Positions 23,026 to 33,949 of a DNA stretch of 64,000 nt are shown piece after piece. The notes beneath the pieces were generated by a model. That model did no database searches. It had not been told where the DNA came from and worked only from the letters and a program-made list of their open reading frames with translations. Source of the stretch: Epiperipatus broadwayi (Eukaryota > Onychophora > Udeonychophora > Euonychophora > Peripatidae); contig JAQFVV010012416.1 in NCBI GenBank assembly GCA_028023455.1, forward strand, positions 9,615,967 to 9,679,966. Reading direction: 5' to 3'. The first letter of the stretch is position 1; every line of letters starts with the position of its first letter. The translations under genes and the position numbers were made by a program.

Positions 23026-26000
23026 TAATTCAAGCCTTAAAATTTCAAGTTAGATGAACAGCTATTTAAATAGTTATTAATGAAATTAATAACTTTAAAA
23101 TGATTATTTTATCATCCACGCATATATATAAATAATTGTTTATACTAATTGCATTTTATTAACCAATATGTAGACTTGGAGATAAACTCAGGTCAGTGTT
23201 GTATCTTAGCAATTAAAACAAAAGAAATAGAATTTAGAACCCAATTATAAATTATAATTATTCTAACAATAGGAAAATATTAAATCATAAAAAGCAAATA
23301 TTATATATGCTACCAGAAGTCGATTCCAGTATAAAAACAAAACCAAATTTTTAATAATTTAATCCAATTTTTTGCTAAGGAATTAACTACTACACTTGTT
23401 TGTTTTGATGTGTTTGAAATACAAACATATCAAAAGAAGATGGATTAATGACTTTAAAGAATTTTCTTCAAAATAGAAATTTCATTTTAAAAGAACTCTA
23501 AATTCACTCAATAAAAATAGATAAATTATTCCTGAATTTCATTGTTTATATTTTTAAAATGTAATTATCTACATATTTTCATATATAAATCATAGAAATT
23601 TAGAAGACTGTTTTAAAGAGGAATTCTAATGAAGAGAAATTTTTTCAAAATATTTACTTAAATTGAAATTAAATATTTAAGAAGATATAAAATTATTGAA
23701 AATGTATTGTGGCCAAACACCATTTGTCATGGGATGGAATGCTGATGTTTTAACCAAAGAATGTAATTATATTTCCTACATAATACCTAAAATATATCTA
23801 TTTCATCAATATAATTTTCAATGAGAAATTATTTGATAGCAAAGTAATCTGGAGAAGATGCCAACTACACCCAATATGAGGAAACCTAATCAACAGAATA
23901 TCTTGATTGCCTCTGTGATGATCAAAGAACATGGAACTTTATTTATTAAAGAACATTCTTCACCTCATCAGAGAAAAGAATAAGATGATATTTTCTGAAA
24001 CAACATTTCAGATTTTATCTATGTGTTATTTCTTCTGTTTTCAAAAATTGTTTATGCTGGGAGTATTTTATTCCAGAAAATTATCTAGATGAAGAGAAAT
24101 AGAAGATCATTATATTAAACATTTTTTAAAATTTTTTATTTAATAAAATTTAGGTTTTCCATTCTTTTTAAAAAATCAAATGACACTGACGGAGGTAAAT
24201 TTGTCTAACTCAATCTGGAGGTAAGAGTTGGTTATTCTCCAAATTGAATCTATACGTGACAGAACAGAATTTTGTTTATTACTAATTTTAATTAACATAG
24301 TAATATTTGTTATAATTTTTGTGTGAAAGATTAATCTCTTTGCATGAAATTTCTTTGTTTTATAATATGACTATACTCGGAGGGATTTATTTATAATGTT
24401 AATATTACTTTACAAGGATCTTACAATGTGAATCATTTTTGATACACATAATTTTGAACTAATACTTAGTTATTTATATTATAATTTTGAAATTTTAAAT
24501 TTTTAGTTATTGTTTTACAAATTATTAAAATGTATTTGTATTTCTATTATGGGAATATGGGGGTAATAATTAACTTAATGCTATAAATAATATAAATATA
24601 TGCACGTTTTATAATATAAAAAAATATTTTTTGTTACATAAAATATTTTCATATTGTTACTTGTTAATAAACATGTTAAAGTTAATTTTTAAATTCAAGG
24701 AAGTCTCTTATTTATTTGATTTATTTAGTTATTTTATCAAACAAAATATTGATAAATGCACAGACTTACTCACATATATCATATGAAGTTAAGATATTAG
24801 CATATTAAATAAATTAGTTTCAGAATAATTTATTGAAATAATTAATACTATGGTATGTTGTTGGTAATGTCTGAAGAGAGTTAAATGCAATATATGCCCT
24901 GAGTTCAAATTTTGAGCATAACAGAACCATTAACAGAGGTGTAGATTCGATGAATTAATCTAGGTTGCATCTGTATTGGATGATTTGATTTAAAATTATT
25001 TTGTTTAATATGGATTCAATTTTTGATTATAATTGCATTGTTTCATCCATGGCTTCTTATACGAAGATCCTTAGTCTGACTATAGTTAGATGTGACCACC
25101 TCGATTCCTGAAACAGGACCGTACCATTACAGTACATAAGAATTATTATAAAAGATAAAGATGAATTTAATTGTAATCTGATGTAAATCCAGTATGAAAT
25201 GTATTTGTTTCCACATCGATGACTTTAGACGTGTTTTTCTCAAGAGTTACTGGTATATATTATATTAGAATTTATCTGTATTATTAAGTGCTACAACATG
25301 TGATAAAGAGAGATATTCCTCTACATCACCATACAGTCAAAATTAAATCATATTATTCTCTAATATATGGCTATGACCAACTGCCATAAATATTTTTCCT
25401 ACCTTGATGACATTAATAAATTATAAATTACAGCGTAAAAAAAAAATTGAGATATGTATACACAAAGGAGAATATTTTGTTTAGTAAGTATACGTCTGTC
25501 TGCATTTTTATACCATGTAGAGAATGAGCACAACAAAATATGTCTGATAATTAAAATCCAATTGCATAATATTTAACTTTAAAATAATTTCTTTGAGAAA
25601 TTGGCAACCAATACTACTTTAAGAAAGTGAAAATATATTTTAAGAAGATTAGAAGCTTTGTGACTAGCAGACTGAAGAAATTATAATTTCTTTTTATTAT
25701 TACTACTATTGTTATAATTTTTAAAAATAAGATAAAATTGATTTCATTTATTTTTTTTGCTTTGTTTTAAGCTTTTGCGCCTGATTGGGTCAGTTTAATG
25801 AGATATATTGTTGATAAAGATGTGTGTGTGTGTATGTATTGTATGGAAAATATTATAAAATATAAGAACAATGCTAAAGAAGCAACATTATCTCACAAAT
25901 AGTAATATTTCCTTATTGAACTAGCCAAAAATGTAACGGACAATCAATAAAATATTGGATGAAAAGCTGTCTGACCTACAAATACCCATGTATTTGGATA

Positions 26001-26060
26001 AGCTAGAAATTGCAATAGAATAATAAAATACTGGTCATTAACAATAATAAATAATATTAA
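21790..26060. other. Very AT-rich stretch without genes
   Basis: It contains an (AT)n microsatellite at about 22990-23022, an (AT)n at 21789-21805 and a small hairpin with AAAAAGACGATC / GAGCGTCTTTTT stems at 22804-22875. 25020-25140 is a slightly more complex island without recognisable coding. I see no gene. Confidence 0.5.
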
Positions 26061-26242
26061 AACAGGCAAAACTCTCCATACAGTAGTGCCACTCAACACA
26101 AGCCAGAGTAATCAATGGATGCCAGAAAGCTAGTGCATAAAATCCCTATCTAGTGCCTACTCATCCAATATCCCCAGACTAATTTCTAGCTTGCGGCTTT
26201 CATCAGTGAGGAGCTTTGGATCTGAGAGCACTGCACCTAGAA
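26060..26242. repeat. Family A retroposon, copy A4 (left half only)
   Basis: It runs AACAGGCAAAACTCTCCATACAG, ATCAATGGATGCCAG, ATAAAATCCCTATCTAGTGCC, CCAATATCCCC, hammerhead core, GAGCACTGCACCTAG, then stops. The right half and tail are missing. No clear target duplication. Confidence 0.8.
26164..26214 (-). ncRNA. Hammerhead-like motif, core intact (A4)
   Basis: The minus strand reads GCTCCTCA, CTGATGA, AAGC CGCAA GCTA, GAAA, TTAGTC, TGGGG. CCTCA before the core can pair with TGGGG after the GTC triplet (four Watson-Crick-or-wobble pairs plus A-T). GTC is the most common natural cleavage triplet. Stem III (ATTAGT) is imperfectly self-complementary. Confidence 0.45.
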
Positions 26243-26689
26243 TAACATATTGATCTAATTTAAACTATTCCTTATGTACTGCAAAGTTAATGATGCTATT
26301 AATAATATTCTGTAATAATAAATGATATTCAGTAATAAAATTCAGGGTGAAGGCTGTAATAATTATAGGTCAATACAGACATTAATCGCATATTTAAAAA
26401 GGTACTCATTGCAATATACTATATATAGCTTAAACCGCAACCCCCATTGAATATATACAATGAATTTAGGATTGGTATTGCATTATCAGCCAATTTCTGT
26501 TTTTGTATTTTATAGCTACTTTTATTTTTTAAATAGCTATGAGCTCCTTATGTATATTTAACTACTTAATATGTATTAGTCTGTTATTAAGGTTTGGATT
26601 ATTATATCTGTTAGTTAGATAAAATTTAATATATTTTTGAAAAGTATTCAGTCAGAGGAATTTTTTAAACCACCATTAATTTGGCTACG

Positions 26690-27600
26690 TTAATTTTTTT
26701 TGAGATTTAGTATGTTTTTGTTTAATTTCATAGACATTTATTATAGGTTTTTTTTTTCTTTTATTTCATAGGTTTTTGAAAATAGCATTCATGATTTTTT
26801 TTGTTTTTGTAATTTGCATTTTACTTATTTTTGATCAAATTCTTCGTGCAGAGGGAGGGGGTTGTGTTTGATATATTAGACCAATTTCTGTATGTTGAAT
26901 TTTATAGCATTTTATTAGATTTTTTTCTGATTTATATTTTAGAAGAATTTATTCGATTTTTAATTTTTCGATTTGTTTGCCTTAGGTGTTAAAATTTGTG
27001 GGGGGGGGATTTGAGGACATTTGTTTTATTTGTTGCCCTAGGCATTTTAATTATCCATTTCTTGTCTCGGGTGTTTTGATTTTCCATCTATTTCAGCAGT
27101 TTCTAGCATTTTAATTTTCCATCGATTTTAGCAATTCTAGCATTTTAATTTTTTATAGATTTCAGCCATTTTTGGATAGAAACTTATTTACTGAACATCT
27201 TCATGCAGGAGGGGGGGTTGTATTTTATGTATTTCACTGATTTTTATTTTTGTAATTTGTATTTTACTTATTTTTGAGCCATTTCAATTTATCGCTGGGG
27301 GTATTTTATGTATTTGACCAATTTTTTAATTTGTATTTTACTTATTTTTGAGCCATTTTAATCTATCACTTGGGGAGATTTGTATTTTAAGTATTTTTAC
27401 TGATTTCGTGTGTGTGTGTACTTTTTTAAAATTTTATGTATTATTTCACTTGATTTTTTACTTATTTTTGATGTCTTGCCTTAGGCTAATTTTTTTACTT
27501 GATTTTTTATTTACTTTTGATGTCTTGCCTTAGGCATTTTAATTTTCCATCGATTTCAGCTATTTTTGTATATAAATTTATCACTTGATGACTTCTTGGT
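26690..27600. repeat. Degenerate T-rich minisatellite-like region
   Basis: Strongly T-biased on the plus strand, with recurring blocks: GGCATTTTAATTTTCCATCGATTTCAGC (variants at about 27043, 27110, 27138, 27533), TTTGTATTTTACTTATTTTTGA(G/T) (about 26805, 27252, 27331) and GATGTCTTGCCTTAGGC (about 27470, 27518). Short G runs with GGGGGG sit between them. The open frame at 27348-27533 is a product of these repeats, not a gene. Confidence 0.6.
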
Positions 27601-27865
27601 GGTTCTGCAGCATCACCTAGTGGCCACAGTATGCATAATCAAAAACATAATATATATGATTATAGGAAATATTGATTGATAAATATACATACTATAAAAA
27701 AGATTAAAATATATAATATAGAAAGGTAATAATTATATAATATATAAACATATATTTGGGTATATAAATAATGATTATAAGATAGGAATATATTATATAT
27801 ATATAAAATGTAAAATTATATGTTGCTGTATATTTGTATTCATGTATTTGTATTATGTTGGTTAT

Positions 27866-27925
27866 AATTCTGAAGAAGATTGCTGGGGCATTTGAAACCG
27901 TAAATACTGGATTGTAAAAAAGCAT
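27866..27925 (+). ncRNA. Penelope-type hammerhead-like motif
   Basis: CTGAAGA (27870-27876), A, an imperfect stem II (GATTG / CATTT), GAAA (27894-27897), then CCGTA and AATACTGGATTGTAAAAAAGC. The same tail, inverted, follows the 60.39-kb copy, so the two belong to one family. The stem II mismatch and a short stem I make activity doubtful. Confidence 0.35.
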
Positions 27926-27984
27926 TGTAAACAATAATAAAGAACATAGATAATATTAATATTATAAAGTTATAATACTTGTCT

Positions 27985-28925
27985 TTCTAGCATTTATCTT
28001 TAATCTTACTGTCTTGCTAGCATCCAGTAACTCTATCGCATTATTTAAAAAAAAAAACAACCACATTATCTGCAAAATCTAGATGACTTAAATAATCTTC
28101 ATATACTTTTACCCCCTTAGCTTCCCATTTTAATCCACAAAATACTTTTTATAGAATTGATAAAAATGCTTTGGACATATGAAATCACCCTGACATATGC
28201 CTTTTTTATAATCATTGTTGCTTTTTGATATTCTTCAAAATATGGCAATATTGGATCTATACCTTGATGATTCAATGGATATTAAATTAATCACTGTACA
28301 AATGCTTATAAAATCAAATGCTTTTTCATAATCTACAAATCCAAATCATGTTAAAACTTTGATTCATCAATTCTTTCTATAACTTCTCTCAATACTTAGA
28401 TGTGATTCATTATGCTTAAAAATCTTTACAAACAACTTGCTCTTTTGGTTAGTTAGAATCCAGAATTCCCTGAAGTTGACTTATAATTATCTTGGTAAAG
28501 ATTTTGTATAGAATTGATAGAAAATGATACATCTATATGTATCAACATCTTTATCAACTTTCTTAAATATCAATATTACTACTGCATTCTTCACATTACC
28601 TGATATACATTTGGCATATAATTTTGCCTACAATTTTTCTATTTTTTCACCTGCTTATTTTAAGATATCAGTAATAATTCTATCATTTCCTGGAGCCAAT
28701 TCTTCTTCATATATTTAATTGCATGCCTCATTTTATTATTTAAAATACTTAGCAATACTGGAGGTGTAATAATTGCAAGAGATATTTTATTTTTTTGTTC
28801 CAACAACTTTCCTTTTAATACCAAAATATTTATATTTTTGTTACTTTCAATCTCCTCTGTAGCTTTTCTTGTCAATTCATAATGATATTTTTTAATATCA
28901 TTATTAATTCTTAACAAAATTCTAG
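27985..28925 (-). pseudogene. RTE-like LINE reverse transcriptase fragment (5' to middle RT)
   Basis: Read on the minus strand in shifting frames: MLRINNDIKKYHYELTRKA (pre-RT region), then NNKMRHAIKYMKK, NVKNAVVILIFKK (the conserved W-K-N-A-x-V-x-I-F-K-K-G block of RTE-like RTs), a stretch equivalent to the primer-grip/motif B region (AYVRVISYVQSIFINSIKSI), and a degraded LRFADD-like end near 28070. Only one long frame (28660-28917) is left. The plus-strand frame over it (28524-28718) is its shadow. Confidence 0.7.
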
Positions 28926-29000
28926 ATATTCATTTAGTAAATAATATTTCTGTAGTGTAATTTTCACTTTCCACTCTCATGCAAAGTTAAATTTATAATT
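28926..29000. repeat. Short B-related flank sequence
   Basis: ATTCATTTAGTAAATAATATT, then AATTTTCACTTTCCACTCTCATGCAAAG resembles 35930-35980 (TTTAATGAATAATATT, AATTTTCATTACACCACTCTCACGCAAGA) and 30430-30450. It marks a terminal piece of an interspersed repeat that also bounds the 35.9-36.9 kb element. Confidence 0.5.
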
Positions 29001-30160
29001 ATTGTAATTAGCATATATAATCAATATTATAAACACTGGTATTTTATACTCATTAAGCAAAGGGATGCAATTACAGAAAATATACCTTTTTTATAGACAG
29101 ATTTAGCATAAATTTGTAAGAATGGATTTGCACCAAACAAGTGGGTCCTATAGTATTTTCTGTTGTTAAATAATGACTCTTTAGCCATTCAAAAAGAGTT
29201 TGATTACAGGTGATGAATCTGGAAATGTAATCATTAAAACTAACAAAATTAACTGCAATTCATTTACATTTAAAAATACTTGGTTTGATCATCATCATTA
29301 CCTTTATGCCTGTATATTCTCAATGTCTAATTAACCAATTAGCTTTGGGATATCAATGTGTGTTTTTAAATTTGTTTTAATCCTGTTAGATTTGGAAAAC
29401 TCATATGTCACTGCAAATTTATTGTTAGCACACACTAATCACTCTTCTAATGTTTCATTAGAGTGCACCAGTGTGGGATCAACATACCAGCACCTCTCAT
29501 CCCATTATAATTGATTGTCCAAAATATGAAGGATCAACAGCCAATGATTCTCAGTCACTGTTCCCCCATTACAATCTGACACTGTTTAAACAAAAAATAA
29601 ATTATCAAATAATTGATCCTGGATTTCAGCCATGCTTAAAACAACGACACCTAATAAACTATCCTATAAATAAAAAGTTAGAATGTTCAAAAAGCCCACA
29701 CTACACAATCACTTACAAGTATAAATTGTTGAACAGATTATAGATTAGCAAACTCCTAAGATTAAAATGATAGTTGCATTAAAAAATTATGAATTAGCAT
29801 ACTTCAATGTAAAAATGATAATTGCATTTAAAAATAGATCCTATTCCAATATTCATAAGACATTTGATATTTGTTCTGTAGAAGCATGCCTTACCCTTGT
29901 TTAATTTCAATTTTTTTAAATACTAAAATTGCTAGTTTGAAGTTTCAGAATAGGATTGGTTTAAAGGAAACAATGGATGATCTATTCTTACATTTGTTAA
30001 AAATAAGAACCATGACTCATTCTCTGATAAGAACACTATTATTAGTGCTTGATTAAAAGGAAGTATAGAGAATTTTCTGTTTGACGAAGCAATAAATTCC
30101 ATTTGGAAGTTCATAAGTAGTATTAGAGATTTAAAGATAAATTTTCAATAACTGATTAAC
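29000..30160. other. Unexplained stretch, no supported gene
   Basis: Frames at 29471-29743 and 29871-30056 look less random than most (for example SHPIIIDCPKYEGS) but match no family I know, lack start context and splice signals I could defend, and have opposed overlapping frames. I do not call them genes. Confidence 0.3.
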
Positions 30161-30166
30161 TGATAT

Positions 30167-30365
30167 ACACAGGCTTATTATATACCTGTGTTTATATATG
30201 TAAGGATACAGGGCATATGAGCACAGACTTTCACATGACCTACCACTCTCCACACCATTGAACACATATATGTTGAAAAAATATGTGTTCAAGTGTATCA
30301 GTGTTATGAGATGGTGTGGAGAGTGGTGGGTCGTGTGAAAGTCTGTGCTCATATGCCCTGTATGT
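30167..30365. repeat. Family B foldback (52-bp arms)
   Basis: It begins with the family terminus ACACAGGCTTATTATATACCTGTG. The arms 30207-30258 and 30311-30362 are inverted repeats with few mismatches (TACAGGGCATATGAGCACAG, ACTCTCCACACCAT), and a second small stem (AACACATATAT / ATATGTGTT) sits in the loop. It has the end blocks of the 11-kb copy (GTGAAAGTCTGTGCTCATAT) on both sides and no hammerhead core. Confidence 0.8.
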
Positions 30366-31050
30366 TAAATAACTGATTAAAAAAGGCTTAACAATGATTG
30401 GGGATAATATTTCTGAAACGTAAATTTCACTATACTACTCTAACGCAAGATAGGGACTGGTTAATTATTCATTAAGTAGATAATCTCTAGTCTAATTAAA
30501 TAGGACGTTAATAGAAAAACAGAAAAGCAAATAATAGGTTTTTAATTAAATGTTTTAAAGGATATATATAGATTTTTTTTTTTTTATAAAAAAAGAAAAG
30601 TAAATTGTTTGTGTTTAAGTTTGGATTGTTGGTAATAGGAAAGGGGAGTGAGATAAGGTAAATTTTTGGTTATGAATATATTTTGTAATTTATTATTTTT
30701 GGAATATGTGTTATTTGTTATATATGTTATTTTATTTTAGTGTGCCTTGTAAAAGATTATATAAAATAGTCGAAACGTTGGATTTTTTTTATTTTTTATG
30801 ATTATAGTCATATAAAAAACAAGTTTTAAAAAGGAGTTAGTTTGTTTTATTTCTATATTGGATATTTATGAACTATTTTGAAAAGAAGAACTATGTGCTT
30901 GATATATTAAATTATTTTATTATCTAATGAAGGACTAATAAAAATTACTAATGCTTCGGGATACTTTACATTTTTTTAAATGCATTGAAAATAACATGTA
31001 GACTTGAAAAATGGTATTATAATCCCCATTATATTCATGCGTGACACTCT
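30366..31050. other. AT-rich stretch with two repeat scraps
   Basis: 30428-30520 (TACTCTAACGCAAGATAGGGACTGG, AGATAATCTCTAGTCTAAT) is related, in part inverted, to 35900-36000. 30768-30788 (AGTCGAAACGTTGGA) is the GAAAC-side half of a Penelope-type hammerhead-like end. Confidence 0.45.
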
Positions 31051-31054
31051 TTTA

Positions 31055-31790
31055 TAGCATCATCTTCAACTATTAAGGATCCATTATAAGATGATTTCCA
31101 ATTTTTCTGATCCATAACTTCTCACCTTCACATCACATCAACAAATATTTTTATTTCAGCCAACCATTTTATATGGGGTCTCTTTTCGAATATTTTAAAA
31201 TCACTTGGGATTCAGCTTAAGACTTTAACCATTTATCCATTTACTATCATCACTTTTAGCAATATGTACAGCCTAGCTTTATTATAGGGTTTTAACTTTT
31301 TCATTGATATCAATGGTACTTGTTTACTCCCAATATATATGTCTATACTTCATTGAATGATCTGTTAAAAATTCAAGTCTTAGATCCTTAATTAAGAACT
31401 GGTAAAACATATCTATTAAAAACCTACCATTTCAAATTCAAAATCACATATCTTTTAATATGAAGTTACTTCTACCAAAACCAGTCTATCCAAGTTTAAT
31501 TCTATGATTAATTTCATATATTGTGTTTTTCACTGTATTAATAAGCTGACCAAGAAATTTATAGTTGTTACTTCCTTCTAATTCCTGTTTACTGATTTTT
31601 CTTTATTTTTTCCTAAGAAAATTTATTGAATATTACTTGAGTCACTTTGGCATTTATTTTTATCTGATAATTCCTGCAATATTTCCTGAGATGCTGAAGC
31701 ACCATTTGCAAAAACAAGTATGGTATCTGTCAAATCTAGGTGACTATAAATATATTTATATTTAAAAAAATGAGATTATTAATAAATGTT
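31055..31790 (-). pseudogene. RTE-like LINE 3' part (RT end and C-terminal domain)
   Basis: The minus strand reads, with stops, LDLTDTILVFANGASASQEI (remnant of the LRFADD-x-V-L-F motif C region), NYKFLGQLIN (the YxYLGQxI thumb block), EINHRIKLG, and later AVHIAKSDDSKW (equivalent of the A-G-H-I-A-R-x-x-D-x-R-W block typical of RTE-like C-termini). Motif order is correct. It may be a second copy of the element at 28 kb or its displaced 3' part. Confidence 0.7.
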
Positions 31791-31849
31791 CATTCTGCCT
31801 TCAAGAAAACCCGGCTGAAATTTTAAGTATCAGGCAATGGAAAAGAAAA

Positions 31850-32090
31850 ACATGATATTTCCTAATATTAAACGTGATAATAAAAAGTCAATAAACTCAG
31901 CATGCATGTGGTGAGCAGCCCATGCTTGTTTACTACATGCATAATCAGGTAGTAATAACCACTGAAATGACTAGAATATAGGAAATGGACATTAGAAATT
32001 TGCCCTGCTCAATTCCTTTAAGGTCTCAAAAAGAAATCAAAGAATTTTCTTTCAGTTAACAGCAAATACCTTTTTAGATCCCTCTTTTAT
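31850..32090 (-). pseudogene. Coding-like fragment, paralogue of the 50.7-51.36 kb sequence
   Basis: The minus strand reads LTERKFFDFFLRP, LKELSRANF, matching LTERRFFDFYLN, IKGIKQNK of the 50.8-kb sequence. It has several stops. The family is not recognised. It matters because it gives the uninterrupted version (GAATTTTCTTTCAGTTAACAG) of the site where element A6 is inserted in the other copy. Confidence 0.4.
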
Positions 32091-32519
32091 AAGATGATAA
32101 TATTTTGAACAGATGGAAATATTATTTTAATGAACTTTTAAATAATGATACAAAAATTGAGATGACAACTTTTATTAATACATTCATCTTAATTATTCAT
32201 TTATATTTTGCAAAGATATTCAGCTTAAGGAAGTGAAAACATATCTTTGTAATTTTAAAATATAAAGATTACAGATAGAAACGAGAGATTTGGAAAAAAA
32301 ATTAACTATGATGGTGATTGTTTAGATTCAAAACTATTAGAATTTTTTAAGAATATATGGACTCATGAAATTGTGTTTCTGATCTTAAGAATATATCCAG
32401 TGTTCCAATTTATAAAATAGAAGATAGAAAAGAATGTAAAAATTTTCAAACAGTATTATTAGTCAAATATCCAATATAAAAAAATATTTATCCACAATGT
32501 TGTTATAGATACATACTTA

Positions 32520-32943
32520 TTATAATAATCAATCTAAATAAAGTTGAAACAACCAACCAATTATATTTAATTATCAACCCTGCTTTCATCTCTTATTGAG
32601 ACCCATATGACCTATCAATTACATTTACTCCGTCTATTGGACATTTATTTATTTAGGTGTATAAAAATATATGTATAAGTATTTATATAGTTTTAAAAAA
32701 AATTTTTTTTTAGGTATTTTTATTTTATGTCATTTATTTATATGTTTATATGTATAATGTTAATTGTATTGTTAAAGGTAGAATAATGTCCAATAGGTAG
32801 AGTAAATAAAATCGATAGGCCATGTGATGTATAAAACTTTATATCTTGAAAAGATCTCAATAACAGATGAAAGCCAGGTTGATAATTAAATTGTAAATAT
32901 AATTGGCTGTTTGTTTCAATTTTAGATTGATTATTATATTAAG
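32520..32943. repeat. Inverted repeat (foldback), arms about 125-160 bp
   Basis: Left arm 32520-32647 (AATCAATCTAAA, GTTGAAACAA, CCAATTATATTTAATTATCAACC, GCTTTCATCTCTTATTGAGA, GTCTATTGGACAT) is matched in reverse by 32784-32943 (TGTCCAATAGGTAGAG, TCTCAATAACAGATGAAAGC, GGTTGATAATTAAATTG, GTTTCAATTTTAGATTGATT). The right arm has an extra insertion near 32828. No coding and no target duplication was seen. Confidence 0.75.
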
Positions 32944-32999
32944 TATTATTGTTTTCTACTATAACAATGATACTTGCAAACAGATAGTTAAAAGAGATC

Positions 33000-33520
33000 C
33001 AGTGCAATTTTAGATAATCAGGAAGCATTTTAAGCAGTATGCAAAAAATTGGATATGATACGAAAGAGTGATTTATATATTGCTTTTATTGATTTCATCA
33101 AAGCATTTGACTCAATCAATAGATCTATAGAAATGTTTGAAATAGTTGTTGACAACCAAAGGTGATTTATATTATTCATTACTGTCAGTAGAAAATCTGA
33201 GATATTTAAAAAAAACCTATGTTAAATAAGGAGTATCAGGTACAGATTTGTTTTCCATTGTTTTGACAATAGTTTTTGGAATAAATTAAAAACAGCTTCA
33301 TAAAGCAGGTTTCAAGCCATGATGTAGGCTTAAAAATAGAGTTTTTAATTTGGAACAAATATAACAATCTCCATATTTCTTGGCTTTTTGATCATATATC
33401 ATGCTAAGAATTGTGCTATCATTGGAAACTTAATGCTGATATACCATATTTTGGAGGCAATCTATAAAGATCTTGGTTCTGTAATTAATAGTCAAAGAAT
33501 TTAAATCTATTATCCATCAG
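33000..33520 (+). pseudogene. LINE reverse transcriptase fragment (motif A to motif C)
   Basis: The reading YIAFIDFIKAFDSINRSI (33078 onward) is the classical RT motif A (D-F-x-K-A-F-D-S-I-N). After frameshifts, CAIIGNLMLIYHILEAIYKD (about 33410) looks like the segment following YADD in LINE RTs, with YADD itself degraded. The 500-bp spacing is right. The clade cannot be decided. Confidence 0.7.
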
Positions 33521-33724
33521 TGATGAACAATAACAAAAAATTTGAAAGTTTTTAACTTGAATGGGTTTTCAACCTGAAAGTGTGTGTCAATTATATCAGT
33601 AGCTTTTTACATAGAAAGGCAGATTTGTACATTGAATTGCAACATAGATAGCATGTGATATTGCTGCAATTAACAAAATGAAATATTTCACCATAATTAT
33701 TGCAGTTAAAGTAGTTGTGATTAA

Positions 33725-33921
33725 AACAGGTAAAACTCTCCATACATATTGCCACTCAATGCAAGACAGAGTAATCAATGGATGCCAGAAGGCTTGTGCA
33801 TAAAATCCCCATCAAGTGCCTACTCATCCAATATCCCCAGACTGGTTTCTGGCTTGTGGCCTTCATCAGTGAGGAGCCTTGGATCTGAGAAATGGTGATC
33901 ATGTGATGTTTATTGGCTTAA
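33725..33921. repeat. Family A retroposon, copy A5
   Basis: It runs from ACAGGTAAAACTCTCCATACATA through the hammerhead and directly into the tail GTGATCATGTGATGTTTATTGG (right half deleted). TTAAAGTAGT occurs just before (about 33708) and just after (about 33922) the element, consistent with a partly decayed target-site duplication. Confidence 0.85.
33828..33878 (-). ncRNA. Hammerhead-like motif, core intact, GTC triplet (A5)
   Basis: The minus strand reads GGCTCCTCA, CTGATGA, A GGC CACAA GCC A, GAAA, CCAGTC, TGGGGATATTGG. Stem II has three G-C pairs plus an A-A mismatch at its base. Stem I: CTCCTCA pairs with TGGGGA over six positions (one G-U). The cleavage triplet is GTC. Stem III (ACCAGT) is only two pairs. 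Best of the family A motifs together with the 63.4-kb one. Confidence 0.5.
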
Positions 33922-33949
33922 AGTAGTGCATAGCATTATTTTTCTAATG

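Noticed and set aside
28524-28718. Plus-strand open frame over the RTE-like fragment
   Set aside because: Complement of the minus-strand RT reading.
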